A stretch of DNA of 64,000 nt from Hyphomicrobiales bacterium (GTDB lineage Bacteria; Pseudomonadota; Alphaproteobacteria; Rhizobiales; Beijerinckiaceae): assembly GCA_019075865.1 (NCBI GenBank), contig JAGXAN010000012.1, positions 16,089 to 80,088 on the forward strand. The letters are read 5' to 3'. Both the position numbers and the translations under genes were made by a program. Positions 26,680 to 36,743 of the stretch are shown here, in pieces. The notes beneath the pieces were generated by a model. It saw nothing but the letters and a program-made list of their open reading frames with translations, did no database searches and was not told the DNA's origin. Within the stretch, counting starts at the first letter, position 1. The number at the start of each line of letters is the position of its first letter.

Positions 26680-27669
26680 ATGCAAGCCGCTCCAAAAACC
26701 ACAATGGCAGTGCCGGATATGAAAGTATCGGTTCGTCAAGTATTTAACATTGACTCCGATATGGAAGTGCCCGCATTTTCGACCGTTGAAGAACATGTGC
26801 CCGACACCGACCCCGATTATTTGTTTGATCGTGACACCACGCTCGCCGTGCTGGCAGGATTTGCATTCAATCGCCGTGTCATGGTGACCGGCTATCATGG
26901 CACCGGGAAATCCACGCATATCGAGCAGGTTGCGGCGCGCCTCAACTGGCCGTGCGTGCGTGTCAATCTTGACAGCCACATTTCGCGCATCGACCTGATC
27001 GGCAAGGACGCCATCGTGCTAAAGGATGGCAAGCAGGTCACCGAGTTTCGGGATGGCATTCTCCCTTGGGCGCTGCAAAACAATGTCGCGCTGTGCTTTG
27101 ACGAATATGACGCCGGCCGCCCCGATGTGATGTTCGTCATCCAGCGCGTGCTGGAAGTTGCAGGCCGCCTGACCTTGCTCGACCAGAACCGCGTCATTCG
27201 CCCGCATCCGTGGTTCCGCCTGTTTGCGACCGCCAATACGGTCGGTCTGGGCGATACTTCCGGCCTTTACCACGGCACCCAGCAAATCAATCAGGGGCAA
27301 ATGGATCGCTGGTCGATTGTCACCACCTTGAACTACCTGCCCCATGACCGGGAAGTGGATATCGTTCAGGCCAAGGTCAAGAAATATCAGGGCACCAAAG
27401 AGGGTCGCGACATCATCAACAAGATGGTGCGGGTGGCCGACCTTACCCGCAACGCATTCATGGCGGGCGACTTGTCCACCGTCATGAGCCCGCGCACGGT
27501 CATCACCTGGGCCGAAAATGCCAGCATTTTCAAGGATATTGGCTTCTCGTTCCGTCTCACTTTCTTGAACAAGTGCGATGAAATGGAGCGTGCGCTGGTG
27601 GCCGAATTCTATCAACGCTCTTTTGGTCAGGAATTGCCCGAGAGTGCGGCGAACATGGCGCTGACCTGA
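26680..27669 (+). CDS. cobS: Cobaltochelatase subunit CobS
   Basis: AAA+ subunit of the aerobic CobNST cobaltochelatase, which inserts Co2+ into hydrogenobyrinic acid a,c-diamide for vitamin B12. The 329-residue product has Walker [10 protein letters not shown] (residues 71-79), Walker [12 protein letters not shown], and the MoxR-like sensor motifs. GGAGGA sits very close to the ATG; an ATG at 26704 is an alternative, but without a ribosome site. cobT follows; cobN is not in the window. Confidence 0.92.
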   Translation: MQAAPKTTMAVPDMKVSVRQVFNIDSDMEVPAFSTVEEHVPDTDPDYLFDRDTTLAVLAGFAFNRRVMVTGYHGTGKSTHIEQVAARLNWPCVRVNLDSHISRIDLIGKDAIVLKDGKQVTEFRDGILPWALQNNVALCFDEYDAGRPDVMFVIQRVLEVAGRLTLLDQNRVIRPHPWFRLFATANTVGLGDTSGLYHGTQQINQGQMDRWSIVTTLNYLPHDREVDIVQAKVKKYQGTKEGRDIINKMVRVADLTRNAFMAGDLSTVMSPRTVITWAENASIFKDIGFSFRLTFLNKCDEMERALVAEFYQRSFGQELPESAANMALT

Positions 27670-27718
27670 TTTCCAGGCAGCTTCAACCTCAAATAATGGC
27701 ATAACCAAGCGAAACTCC

Positions 27719-29632
27719 ATGAGTTTGACCAATCGCAAACCCGCTTCCAAAACAGAAGCGCCACAGGAGCCGTTCAAACGGGCCGTGGCGTCCTGCATGC
27801 GGGCCATGTCCGGCAAGCACGAATTGGAGGTCGCTTACGCTGCGGATAAGCCCGGCCTTACCCAGACCGCGGAAGGCATCAAGGCGCGCCTGCCAGAACC
27901 GCCGCGCAAGCTCAATGCCGAGCAGGCGGCCATATTGCGCGGACAGGGCGACGCTTTTGCCCTGCGCCTCGCGTTGCACGACGTTGCACTGCATCGCAGG
28001 CTCAACCCGCAGGGGCCCGCAGCCCGTGGCGTTTTTGAAGCCGTGGAACAGGCGCGCTGCGAATCCATTGGTTCCCAGCGCATGAGCGGCGTATCAACCA
28101 ACATCACCGCCATGCTGGAGGACCGCTATCATCGCGGCCCCTATGCCGAGATTACCGACCGTGCCGATGCGCCGTTGGAGGACGCACTGGCCCTGATGGT
28201 GCGCGAAAAGCTGACCGGCCAACCGCCGCCGCACGCCGCCCGCAAAATCGTCGAACTGTGGCGCGATTTCATCAACGAGCGCGCCGGCGCGGATCTGGAC
28301 GCCCTTGCGCCTGCCATCACCAACCAGCGCGCCTTTGGCAAGGTCGTGCATAAGTTGCTGGAATCGCTCGATATGGGCGAAGACAATCCGTTCGACCGCG
28401 AAGATGACAACGGCGATGACGGCGCTGACGACAAGAGCGATAATCGCCAGAATGACGACGGCGCCGCCGAAGAGGATGCGTCGGGCGACAGCATGGAAAT
28501 GCAAAAATCCGACGATGCTTCCGACGAAGCCGAAGAAGGCGCGATGGAAGCCGATGATGCGCCATCGGGTGAATTCCCCGAGGAAGGCGACGCCGGAGAA
28601 GCTGAGGAAGCGGCAGAAAACCGGCCCCCCAGCGGAGCCAATGCCGATCATCGCGGCCTTGAATACAAAATCTACAGCACCCGGCACGACGAAACGATGC
28701 ACGCGGAGGATTTGTGCGACGCTGAAGAATTGGATCGCTTGCGCGCCTATCTCGACAAGCAGTTGCAGAACCTGTCACCGATTGTCTCGCGCCTCGCCAA
28801 TCGCCTGCAGCGCCGCCTGATGGCACAGCAAAACCGCTCCTGGGAGTTTGACCTGGAGGAAGGCATTCTCGACCCCGCTCGTTTGTCGCGCGTGGTGATT
28901 GATGCCCAGCAGCCACTCTCCTTCAAGCGCGAGAAGGACATGAATTTCCGCGACACCGTCGTCACATTGCTGTTGGACAATTCGGGCTCGATGCGTGGTC
29001 GCCCGATCACGGTGGCGGCAACCTGCGCCGACATTCTCGCCCGCACGCTTGAGCGTTGCGGCGTCAAGGTGGAAATTCTGGGTTTCACCACCAAAGCCTG
29101 GAAGGGCGGCATGGCGCGTGAGGCCTGGCTGGCGGCTGGCAAGCCCGCCAATCCCGGCCGGCTGAATGATTTGCGCCATATCGTTTACAAGAGCGCCGAT
29201 GCGCCCTGGCGTCGCGCCCGCAAAAATCTTGGCCTGATGATGCGCGAAGGCCTGCTAAAGGAAAACATTGACGGGGAGGCTCTGGATTGGGCCCACCAGC
29301 GCCTGCTGGGCCGCAATGAGCAGCGCAAGATATTGATGATGATTTCAGACGGCGCGCCGGTCGATGATTCAACCCTCTCCGTCAATCCCGGCAATTATCT
29401 GGAACGGCATTTGCGCCACATCATCGAGGAAATTGAAGTCAAATCGCCGGTCGAGTTGATCGCCATCGGCATTGGTCATGATGTCACGCGCTATTACCGG
29501 CGCGCGGTTACCATCGTCGATGCCGAAGAATTGGGCGGTGCCATGACCGAGAAACTGGCTGAGCTTTTCGCCGAAAACGCCCCCGCCGTGGCCCCTGCCC
29601 CCAAGCGTCGCCTCGCCCATAGCGCGGCGTGA
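27719..29632 (+). CDS. cobT: Cobaltochelatase subunit CobT
   Basis: Partner of CobS in the cobalt chelatase. 637 residues: an N-terminal helical region, a highly acidic linker (about 220-310, rich in Asp and Glu), and a C-terminal von Willebrand A domain with the MIDAS motif DNSGSMRG near residue 420. Acidic linker plus MIDAS is the standard CobT layout. It follows cobS by 49 bases. Confidence 0.92.
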   Translation: MSLTNRKPASKTEAPQEPFKRAVASCMRAMSGKHELEVAYAADKPGLTQTAEGIKARLPEPPRKLNAEQAAILRGQGDAFALRLALHDVALHRRLNPQGPAARGVFEAVEQARCESIGSQRMSGVSTNITAMLEDRYHRGPYAEITDRADAPLEDALALMVREKLTGQPPPHAARKIVELWRDFINERAGADLDALAPAITNQRAFGKVVHKLLESLDMGEDNPFDREDDNGDDGADDKSDNRQNDDGAAEEDASGDSMEMQKSDDASDEAEEGAMEADDAPSGEFPEEGDAGEAEEAAENRPPSGANADHRGLEYKIYSTRHDETMHAEDLCDAEELDRLRAYLDKQLQNLSPIVSRLANRLQRRLMAQQNRSWEFDLEEGILDPARLSRVVIDAQQPLSFKREKDMNFRDTVVTLLLDNSGSMRGRPITVAATCADILARTLERCGVKVEILGFTTKAWKGGMAREAWLAAGKPANPGRLNDLRHIVYKSADAPWRRARKNLGLMMREGLLKENIDGEALDWAHQRLLGRNEQRKILMMISDGAPVDDSTLSVNPGNYLERHLRHIIEEIEVKSPVELIAIGIGHDVTRYYRRAVTIVDAEELGGAMTEKLAELFAENAPAVAPAPKRRLAHSAA

Positions 29633-29651
29633 CCCCAATGGAGAGCTCGCA

Positions 29652-30857
29652 ATGACAAAAAGCGCCTATTTGGTCGATGGCATACGCACGCCCATCGGGC
29701 GCTATGGCGGTGTGCTCGCCCATGTGCGACCCGATGATCTGGCAGCCCATGCCATTGCTGGCCTGATGGCCCGCCATCCGGCGATTGCCCCTGGTGACAT
29801 AGACGAAATCATCCTCGGCTGCGCCAATCAGGCCGGCGAGGACAATCGCAATGTGGCACGCATGGCCGGGCTGATCGCGGGTCTGCCCGAGACCGTGCCG
29901 GGCGTGACGCTGAACCGGCTTTGCGGCTCGGGGCTGGATGCAGTGGGCACCGCCGCGCGTGCCATTTTGTCGGATCAATGCGATCTCATCATCGCCGGTG
30001 GTGTGGAATCCATGAGCCGTGCGCCCTTCGTCATGGGCAAGGCCAGCGAGGCCTTCCAGCGCTCTACCGAAATATTTGACACGACCATTGGCTGGCGTTT
30101 CATCAACCCCGCGCTGAAAGCCGCTTACGGCGTCGATTCCATGCCCGAAACCGCCGAGAACGTCGCCGAGCAGTTTCAGATCAGCCGTGCGGATCAGGAC
30201 GCTTTCGCCCTTGCCAGTCAGGCCAAGGCAGCGGCGGCGCAAAAATCCGGGCGCTTCGCCCGTGAAATCGTGCCGTTGCACCTGCCGCAAAAACGCGGTG
30301 AGCCACTGGAAATAGCCCGCGACGAGCACCCGCGCGAAACAACGCTGGAAAAACTGGCAAGCCTCTCCACCCCGTTTCGCAAAGGTGGCACCGTTACCGC
30401 TGGCAATGCTTCAGGCGTCAATGATGGCGCGGCGGCCTTGCTGATTGCCTCGGAAACCGCCGTCGCCCGTTTGGGTCTGAAGCCTTTGGCCCGAATTACC
30501 GGCCTTGCCACCGCAGGGGTTGCGCCGCGCATCATGGGCATTGGCCCGGTGCCTGCCACGCAAAAGCTGTGCGCGCGCCTCGGGATCCAGCCCAAGGATT
30601 TTGACCGGATCGAACTCAACGAAGCCTTCGCCGCGCAGGCGCTGGCCTGCATCCGGCAGTTGGGGCTGAGCGAAGACAGCCTCCACATCAACCCCAATGG
30701 CGGCGCGATTGCGTTGGGCCACCCGCTGGGCATGTCCGGCGCGCGCCTCGCCCTCACGCTCGCGCTCGAATTGCAGGCAACTGGCAGCCGACGCGGCCTT
30801 GCCACCATGTGCATTGGCGTTGGCCAAGGCATTGCCCTGTCGCTGGAAGCGGTTTAA
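29652..30857 (+). CDS. Thiolase, probably 3-oxoadipyl-CoA type
   Basis: 401-residue thiolase cleaving a 3-oxoacyl-CoA with CoA. Catalytic residues are visible: C91 in [13 protein letters not shown]357 in [10 protein letters not shown] and C387 in MCIGVGQG. The block [11 protein letters not shown] near residues 62-71 is typical of PcaF/PaaJ beta-ketoadipyl-CoA thiolases rather than PhaA, so aromatic catabolism is the best guess. No other pca or paa gene lies near. GGAGAG at 29640-29645 sets the start. Confidence 0.8.
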   Translation: MTKSAYLVDGIRTPIGRYGGVLAHVRPDDLAAHAIAGLMARHPAIAPGDIDEIILGCANQAGEDNRNVARMAGLIAGLPETVPGVTLNRLCGSGLDAVGTAARAILSDQCDLIIAGGVESMSRAPFVMGKASEAFQRSTEIFDTTIGWRFINPALKAAYGVDSMPETAENVAEQFQISRADQDAFALASQAKAAAAQKSGRFAREIVPLHLPQKRGEPLEIARDEHPRETTLEKLASLSTPFRKGGTVTAGNASGVNDGAAALLIASETAVARLGLKPLARITGLATAGVAPRIMGIGPVPATQKLCARLGIQPKDFDRIELNEAFAAQALACIRQLGLSEDSLHINPNGGAIALGHPLGMSGARLALTLALELQATGSRRGLATMCIGVGQGIALSLEAV

Positions 30858-30872
30858 CGCGGCGCCTGATCT

Positions 30873-31991
30873 TCAGGTAACCGACTTCCAGCATTGGTCG
30901 CGTGAGGAGGCCTGAATGGTCTCGACCAGGGTCTGAATGCGCAAACCCTTGCGGAAATTGAAATTCTCCTGGCTCTTTCCGGCGATCGCCTGGACGAAGC
31001 CAGCAACTTCAATCGCCTTGAGGTCATTGAAGCCCAATTGATGCCCGGCAGCAACGCAGAACAAACCATAAGGCGCATGATCGGGGCCCGCCTCGATCCG
31101 GCGAAAGCCCTGCCGTCCCTTGGCGTCATCGGTACTGAAGAAATGCAGCACATTGAAATGCTCCTGACTGAAAGCCAGCGCGCCCCTGGTGCCATAAATC
31201 TCAAAATCGTGCTGCATCTTTCGGCCCGTGGCGATCCAGTTGCCTTCAATACTGCCGGTGGCACCATTCTCGAAGCGCAAAAACGCCCGGCCAAGATCGT
31301 CGACCTCGACCGCTTGGCTCCCGCCCTTGCCATCCGGGCGTTGCTTGATCATGGTGACACAATCGCCCATCACTCTGGTGATCGGGCCACACAGATACTC
31401 TGCCGTGGCCAAAGCATGCGACCCGATATCAGCCAAAGCGCCGCCGCCAGCCGGATCGTGCCGGAAAGTGAAGGCACCCTTGGCGTCGGCCATATAATCT
31501 TCGGCATGCAAGCCACGATACCCGCGAATTTCTCCCAATTCGCCCGCCAGGATCATGTCGCGCGCCAATCCCAGCATTGGGTTGCACAGATAGTTGAAGC
31601 CAACTTGCGTTTTAATGCCTTTGGCTTCGGCTGCCTCGGTCATTTCAAGCGCGTCCCTGGCCAGCGGTGCCAAGGGCTTTTCGCAATAGACGTGCTTGCC
31701 CGCCGCAATCGCTGCCAGGGCCATTTCCTTGTGCAGGGCATTGGGCGCGGTGATATCGACGAGATCAATCTCCGGATCGGCGATAATGTCGCGCCAATGG
31801 GCGGTCGAATGTGCAAATCCCAACCGGCGCGCCGCTTGCGCCGCCGCATCGGCATTCACATCCGCCAGCGTGCGAAGCTCGATCTTCAGCGGCAGCTCGA
31901 ACACCCGGGGTGCCGAGGCAAAACCAAAGACATGGGCCTTGCCCATGAAGCCGGTTCCGATCAAGCCGATACGTAGTTTGGGTTTTGCCAT
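30873..31991 (-). CDS. Gfo/Idh/MocA-family sugar or inositol dehydrogenase
   Basis: 372-residue NAD(P)-dependent oxidoreductase. Rossmann motif GLIGTGFMGKAH near residues 9-20, the EKPLAP cofactor/catalytic motif, and the family's C-terminal alpha/beta domain with HDPAGGGALADIGSHALATAEYLCG. It ends the Hyi-iolG operon and probably oxidises a cyclitol or keto-sugar derivative. The ATG at 31991 exposes the Rossmann fold; 14 codons of open frame upstream look untranslated. Confidence 0.8.
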   Translation of the reverse strand: MAKPKLRIGLIGTGFMGKAHVFGFASAPRVFELPLKIELRTLADVNADAAAQAARRLGFAHSTAHWRDIIADPEIDLVDITAPNALHKEMALAAIAAGKHVYCEKPLAPLARDALEMTEAAEAKGIKTQVGFNYLCNPMLGLARDMILAGELGEIRGYRGLHAEDYMADAKGAFTFRHDPAGGGALADIGSHALATAEYLCGPITRVMGDCVTMIKQRPDGKGGSQAVEVDDLGRAFLRFENGATGSIEGNWIATGRKMQHDFEIYGTRGALAFSQEHFNVLHFFSTDDAKGRQGFRRIEAGPDHAPYGLFCVAAGHQLGFNDLKAIEVAGFVQAIAGKSQENFNFRKGLRIQTLVETIQASSRDQCWKSVT

Positions 31992-32045
31992 GTCAACTGA
32001 TCCCGTGAGAGTCGTGCGATCGAGAGCCGGCAATTTGCCGGTTTT

Positions 32046-33047
32046 TTAGCCCAGAACGCTGGCGAGTGTTACCGTCTGCCCGGTTTTGGCCGACCGGGTT
32101 GCCGCTTCCGCCACCGCGAGTGCCAGCACGCCATCCTCCAGCGTCACCGGCGGCTTCGATTTACCCTGAACGGCATCGACAAACGCCGACCATTCCGCAG
32201 AATAGGCACGCATATAGCGCTCAAGGAAGAAATATTCCGGCTTGGCACTGACCACGCCTTGCGCAGTCGCCATGGACACCGTGTTTTCCAGCACATTACC
32301 GGCCGACAACAGGCCGCCGGAACCGAGAAGCTCGATGCGTTGGTCATAGCCATAAACGGCACGGCGGCTGTTCTGGATGACAGCAATGCGGCCATCGGCG
32401 AAATGCAGGGTCACCACCGCCGTATCCACATCGCCCGCCTTGCCGATTTCCGGATCGACGATTGAACTGCCAACCGCCGTTACCTTGGCGGGTGCCGCAC
32501 CCATCAGCCAGCAGGCCATGTCGAAATCATGGATCATCATGTCGCGGAAGAGGCCACCTGAAACCGCAACATAGGCGACGGGCGGCGGGGCCGGGTCAAA
32601 CGAGGTGATCGACAAAAGCTCAGCCTTGCCAATCTGGCCTGCATCGGCTTTGGCTTTCAGCGCCGCAAAATTCGGGTCGAAGCGGCGATTAAAGCCGATC
32701 ATCACCAAACGCCCGGTGGGGGCCACCGCCTTCAGGCAGGCCTGCGCCCGCGCCAGACTCAAATCCACCGGCTTTTCGCAAAGCACCGCCTTGCCGGCCT
32801 TGGTGGCCGCCTCAATCAAATCCGAATGGGTATCCGTGGAAGTGGCGATAAGCACCGCATCAATCGAGGCATCGCCCAGAATTTCCGCCGTCGTGCGCGC
32901 CTGCGCGCCGTGGCTGGCCGCCAATTTCCGGGCGGCCTCCATGTTCACATCGGACACCGCAACCAATTGGCTGGCCGGATGCGCCGTAATGGCGGAGGCG
33001 TGAACATTGCCGATACGTCCGGCACCGAGGAGGCCAATTTTGAGCAT
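32046..33047 (-). CDS. iolG: Inositol 2-dehydrogenase IolG-like
   Basis: 333-residue Gfo/Idh/MocA enzyme that oxidises myo-inositol to scyllo-inosose with NAD+. The features are GLLGAGRIGNVHA near 5-17, CEKPVDL with the catalytic lysine, GFNRRFDPNF, and GGLFRDMMIHDFDMACWL, a block strongly typical of IolG. AAGGA precedes the ATG. No iolBCDE genes are nearby, so a related polyol substrate is possible. Confidence 0.82.
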   Translation of the reverse strand: MLKIGLLGAGRIGNVHASAITAHPASQLVAVSDVNMEAARKLAASHGAQARTTAEILGDASIDAVLIATSTDTHSDLIEAATKAGKAVLCEKPVDLSLARAQACLKAVAPTGRLVMIGFNRRFDPNFAALKAKADAGQIGKAELLSITSFDPAPPPVAYVAVSGGLFRDMMIHDFDMACWLMGAAPAKVTAVGSSIVDPEIGKAGDVDTAVVTLHFADGRIAVIQNSRRAVYGYDQRIELLGSGGLLSAGNVLENTVSMATAQGVVSAKPEYFFLERYMRAYSAEWSAFVDAVQGKSKPPVTLEDGVLALAVAEAATRSAKTGQTVTLASVLG

Positions 33048-33186
33048 GCGAGATTTCCTTGGGTGTGACAGTTGCAGTGAAGGAGATTGATTGCCTTAAA
33101 AGTGGGTCACCGGCGCGCCAGATTGCCGGAATTTGTAGCAGAGTGTTTCAATCGCGACGAGGCATGTACCGCGAAAATCGGTCCAT

Positions 33187-33969
33187 TTACAACGTGAATG
33201 CGATGCGAAACGCATCAAGCGCCGCTTCCGGATCGCCCGAGGCAAAAGCCTCCATGCCCACCGGCCCGCGATAGCCCATGTCGGCCAGCGCGCGGGCAAT
33301 ACCCGCATAGTTGATTTCACCGGTGCCCGGCTCCATCCGCCCCGGAACATCGGCCACCTGGACCTCGCCAATCCATGGCAGGCAGGCCCGGCAAAGCTCG
33401 ATCAGGTTTCCCTCCCCGATCTGCGCATGATAAAGATCGAGGTTGAGGCGCAGGCGCGGATGGTTGACCGCAGCCACCAGCGCCAGCGTATCCTGCGCCC
33501 GCCCAAACGGCACGCCCGGATGGTCCACCGGCAAGTTGAGATTTTCCAGCGTGAAATGCACGTCTTCCTCGTCGGCCATTTCAGCAATCCGGCACAGGGT
33601 GTCGCGGGCTTTCAGCCACATGGCACCGGTTACCACCTGCACCGGCGTCACCGGCAGGCCCCCTTCGCCCAATCCGGTGCCGTGCAGGTTCAGGCGCGCC
33701 ACGCCAAGGCGCTTGCCAATTTTGGCCGTTTCCCGTGCGGTCTTCAACAGCTCGGCAGCGCCCTCATCATCGGTGAGTCGGCCGCGCAAATAGCCGTTCA
33801 TGATCGAAAATTTCGCACCCGAGCGCTCCAGTTGCACCAGATCATGCTCGGGCCAGTTCCACAGGCCAACCTCGAACCCCAACTCGGCAAGACGGCGCAC
33901 CCGCCAGTCCATGGGTTTGTCCCGCCACAACATTTCAGCACAGGCGGCAAGCGTAAAAATTGGGGGCAT
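33187..33969 (-). CDS. Hydroxypyruvate isomerase-like TIM-barrel isomerase
   Basis: 260 residues, xylose-isomerase-like TIM barrel. Metal and catalytic residues appear in FTLENLN (Glu), LNLDLYHAQI (Asp/His) and the Hyi signature DVPGRMEPGTGEINY near the C-terminus. Hyi-family enzymes isomerise hydroxypyruvate and related short keto-acids or sugars. The frame is open to 34230, but the ATG at 33969 matches family length; its ribosome site is weak. It leads the operon with iolG. Confidence 0.78.
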   Translation of the reverse strand: MPPIFTLAACAEMLWRDKPMDWRVRRLAELGFEVGLWNWPEHDLVQLERSGAKFSIMNGYLRGRLTDDEGAAELLKTARETAKIGKRLGVARLNLHGTGLGEGGLPVTPVQVVTGAMWLKARDTLCRIAEMADEEDVHFTLENLNLPVDHPGVPFGRAQDTLALVAAVNHPRLRLNLDLYHAQIGEGNLIELCRACLPWIGEVQVADVPGRMEPGTGEINYAGIARALADMGYRGPVGMEAFASGDPEAALDAFRIAFTL

Positions 33970-34327
33970 GGGCGGATAACCGAGGTAAAACCAAAACTGG
34001 CGATGGACGAAAATTAACCCATTTTGCACGCGCGTGCAAGGGCGATCCAAGACACTCCCCCCACCCAAAAGCCCGCGATTGTGATCGCTGGGGCGGGCAG
34101 TTTTTATCCCTCGCTGGCGCGTGGGGTGTGACACCGGGGATGGCTTGACAAACCTTTGCCCTGCCTCGAAAATTATACCACAGGATGCTGCTTCAAAGCG
34201 GCGCTTCACGGGCACGCGCACCATAAACACACACCCCTAAAAACAAGACGCCCACCCTATTTTCAGCCATTTTCTGAACGTGCAGAAGCGGCACAAAAGA
34301 CCGGCGCAGGCGGACACGGAGGAATTT
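33970..34327. other. Divergent intergenic region with operator and promoters
   Basis: 358 bases between the Hyi-like gene and the ModA-like gene, with no gene of its own. It holds a 16-bp palindrome at 34024-34039 and, rightward, TTGACA (34145-34150), a 17-base spacer and GAAAAT (34168-34173) as a possible promoter of the binding-protein gene. Confidence 0.55.
34024..34039. promoter_or_regulatory. 16-bp perfect palindrome, LacI-type operator candidate
   Basis: TTGCACGCGCGTGCAA is perfectly symmetric around a central CG, as in LacI/GalR-family operators. It is 55 bases before the Hyi-like start, and its TTGCAC arm could be the -35 of the leftward promoter, with TAATTT 17 bases on. No LacI regulator is in the window. 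Confidence 0.6.
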
Positions 34328-35320
34328 ATGCGCAAACTTCAATCGATTATTGGCGCAACGGCTTTGGCCGGCCTTGCCATGCTCTCCGGCCAAAGGGCAT
34401 GGGCTCAGGCGGCCCCCGCAACCGCAACCGCCGACAGTATTTTTCCGCCCTGGCAGTCCGGTGCCAACGCGCCAGCCACCAACAAGGGGCTGGAGTTCAC
34501 TGTGCCGCAGGTCAATGTATTGTCAGATTTCCACGGAAATCCGGCCGATGCCAAGCTCGTGGTTTTTGTGGCGGGAAATTATTATTTCGCCATGGCACCG
34601 CTCGTGGCGGCTTTCACGCAGGCGCATCCCGAATTCAGGGGCCACGTCTTTTATGAGACGCTGCCACCGGGCATTTTATTGCAGCAGATGAAAGCCAAAG
34701 GCACCATCACACTTGGCAATTTCACCCTGACGGTCATGCCCGACGTGTTCGCGGCCGGCCTCCAGAAGGTCAAGGGCGCGATCACCAGTGGCGTGTTGAC
34801 GGGCACCGCCATTCCCTATGTCACCAATGACCTCACCATCATGATCGCCAAGGGCAATCCGGGCCATGTCACGGGGCTGGCGGATCTGGGCAAACCGGAG
34901 GTGCGGCTCGCCATGCCCAATCCGGCCTGGGAGGGTGTCGCGCGCCAGATCAAGGCGTCGCTGGTCAAGGCGGGCGGTCAAAAATTATCCGATGCCGTCT
35001 ATGACACCAAGGTCAAGGCGGGCACGACCCTGCTCACCCACATTCATCATCGTCAGACACCGTTGATCCTGATGCAGGGCCGCGCTGATGCCGGGGTGAC
35101 CTGGACGTCCGAAGCCATTTTCCAGGAGCAGATTGGCCATGCCATCGCTCACGTGGAAATCCCCGCCAACCAGAACACGACGGCCATTTACGCAAGTGCC
35201 GTTGTCACTGGCGCGGCGCATCCGGCCGCTGGCCTGCTCTGGTCGCAATTTCTGGCGACGCCACCGGCTCTGAAAATATTCGAATCCTACGGGTTCAAGG
35301 CCTGGAAGGCCCCGCAGTAA
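34328..35320 (+). CDS. Orphan ModA-like periplasmic binding protein
   Basis: 330 residues with a signal peptide ending near residue 27 (AWAQA). The mature domain is a type II periplasmic-binding fold resembling molybdate/tungstate or sulfate binding proteins (VVFVAGNYYFAMAPLVAAF, DLTIMIAKGNPGHVTGLADL, ADAGVTWTSEAIFQ). GGAGGAA at 34318-34324 sets the start. There is no permease or ATPase nearby; the next gene is a convergent sensor kinase whose end overlaps it by 26 bases. A ligand-sensing or metal-scavenging role is inferred. Confidence 0.72.
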   Translation: MRKLQSIIGATALAGLAMLSGQRAWAQAAPATATADSIFPPWQSGANAPATNKGLEFTVPQVNVLSDFHGNPADAKLVVFVAGNYYFAMAPLVAAFTQAHPEFRGHVFYETLPPGILLQQMKAKGTITLGNFTLTVMPDVFAAGLQKVKGAITSGVLTGTAIPYVTNDLTIMIAKGNPGHVTGLADLGKPEVRLAMPNPAWEGVARQIKASLVKAGGQKLSDAVYDTKVKAGTTLLTHIHHRQTPLILMQGRADAGVTWTSEAIFQEQIGHAIAHVEIPANQNTTAIYASAVVTGAAHPAAGLLWSQFLATPPALKIFESYGFKAWKAPQ

Positions 35321-36743
35321 AGCGCGTTGCGTCATGCCCCATTGCGTCATGCCCCAAGGCGCGATGGCCAGTTGCGCCGGTGGCCAGCGGCAAACGCATT
35401 TCAACCCGCAGCCCGGGGCCATTGTCGGACAGGGTGAGCCTCGCCTCATGCAATTCGGCAATGGCTGCGACCAATGACAGGCCAAGTCCCGCACCGCGCG
35501 AATGGCGGCTGCTGTCCAGCCGGTAAAACCGCCCCAATACCTTGTGGAATTCGTGGCCGGGAATGCCTTGGCCATTATCGGCGACGCTCAAGTGCGCCGC
35601 CGCCCCATCCGTGCGCAAGGACAAAGTGATGGTGCTGCCGGGCGGCGTGTGAAACAGGCTGTTTTCAATGAGGTTGGTGAGCGCCTGGGCGATGAGCTCA
35701 GCGTCGCCCACAATGGTCACCCCTGGCGCGATGCGGGCGGCGAGGTGGTGGCCTGAATCATCGGCTACCGGCTCATAGGCGTGAAAAACCCGCTCCGCAA
35801 CCTCGCTCAAATCCATCCGCGCAAACCGCTGCCGTCCATTGCCCGCCTCCAGCGCACTGATGCGCAGCAATGCCCCGAAAATGGCAAGGATCGAGTCCGT
35901 TTCAGCCAGAATGTTTTCAAGTTGCGCCTCGGAGGGGGCGGATGACGCCAGCTTCATCGCCTCGATTTTTTGGCGAAGCCGCGTCAATGGCGTGCGCAAA
36001 TCATGGGCGATATCGGTCGAAACCTGCCGCATCCCCGCCATCAGCCCCTCAATCTTGTCCAGCATGCGGTTGAGTTGGCGGGTCAACTGGTCAAATTCCG
36101 GGCCGATGCCTATGGCCGGCAGCCGCTCTGTCAAGGCCCCTTGCATGATCCGCTCAACCGACTTGTTGACCCCGTCAAGACGGCGCACGAAAAGCGACCC
36201 GACAAGTGCCCCGCCGATCAGCGCCAGCAGGCTGATCGCCACACCAAAAACCAGAGCCGAGGTGCTCAGCCTTCGACGCAATTCGTCCAGATCGGAATTG
36301 TCACTGGCCACCACCAGCCGCGCACCGCCCGGCAAAGTCACCCCGTAAGCCATCAGCGACAGGCGTGGAGCACCCTCGCGATCGGCGGGGTCGGGATTGG
36401 CAATGCGCACATTCTGCCAGCCTTGAACCGCTGCCGTGATCGGCAGGCTCCCCGCGAGGCGATGCTGCGCAGAATCCGTCAGCAGGTAGCGAAGCTGATG
36501 CTCACGCAGGACGCTTTCCCGACGCTCGACCGCTCTGGCCAGTTGCGCCAACCCACCCGCTTGGCCATCCGCCTGCAACAGCGCCGCTTCGGCCGCCACA
36601 TCGTCATGCGCCACCTCGGTCGCGTAATAGGTGACCGTGCGTTCAACCATCACCAGCAGCGCCGCCGTGCCCAAAGCAAACAATGCGGTTATCAAAATCG
36701 CAAAGCGAAACGCACCGCTTTTGAATGGATTAAGCCTGAGCAT
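35295..36743 (-). CDS. Sensor histidine kinase
   Basis: 482 residues. Two membrane segments (about 10-32 and 163-187) flank a periplasmic domain of some 130 residues; then HAMP, the H-box STDIAHDLRTPLTRLR, and the ATPase domain with N-box NLIENSLFH, GQGIP and GAGLGLSLV. Its ATG overlaps the response-regulator stop by 14 bases. The extreme C-terminus is encoded by a tandem 15-bp repeat and is probably unstructured. Confidence 0.87.
   Translation of the reverse strand: MLRLNPFKSGAFRFAILITALFALGTAALLVMVERTVTYYATEVAHDDVAAEAALLQADGQAGGLAQLARAVERRESVLREHQLRYLLTDSAQHRLAGSLPITAAVQGWQNVRIANPDPADREGAPRLSLMAYGVTLPGGARLVVASDNSDLDELRRRLSTSALVFGVAISLLALIGGALVGSLFVRRLDGVNKSVERIMQGALTERLPAIGIGPEFDQLTRQLNRMLDKIEGLMAGMRQVSTDIAHDLRTPLTRLRQKIEAMKLASSAPSEAQLENILAETDSILAIFGALLRISALEAGNGRQRFARMDLSEVAERVFHAYEPVADDSGHHLAARIAPGVTIVGDAELIAQALTNLIENSLFHTPPGSTITLSLRTDGAAAHLSVADNGQGIPGHEFHKVLGRFYRLDSSRHSRGAGLGLSLVAAIAELHEARLTLSDNGPGLRVEMRLPLATGATGHRALGHDAMGHDATRFTAGPSRP
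35327..35356. repeat. Tandem 15-bp direct repeat at the kinase 3' end
   Basis: TTGCGTCATGCCCCA occurs twice head to tail (35327-35341, 35342-35356), giving a repeated GHDAM/T motif at the C-terminus of the sensor kinase. The array may vary in copy number by slippage. Confidence 0.8.
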
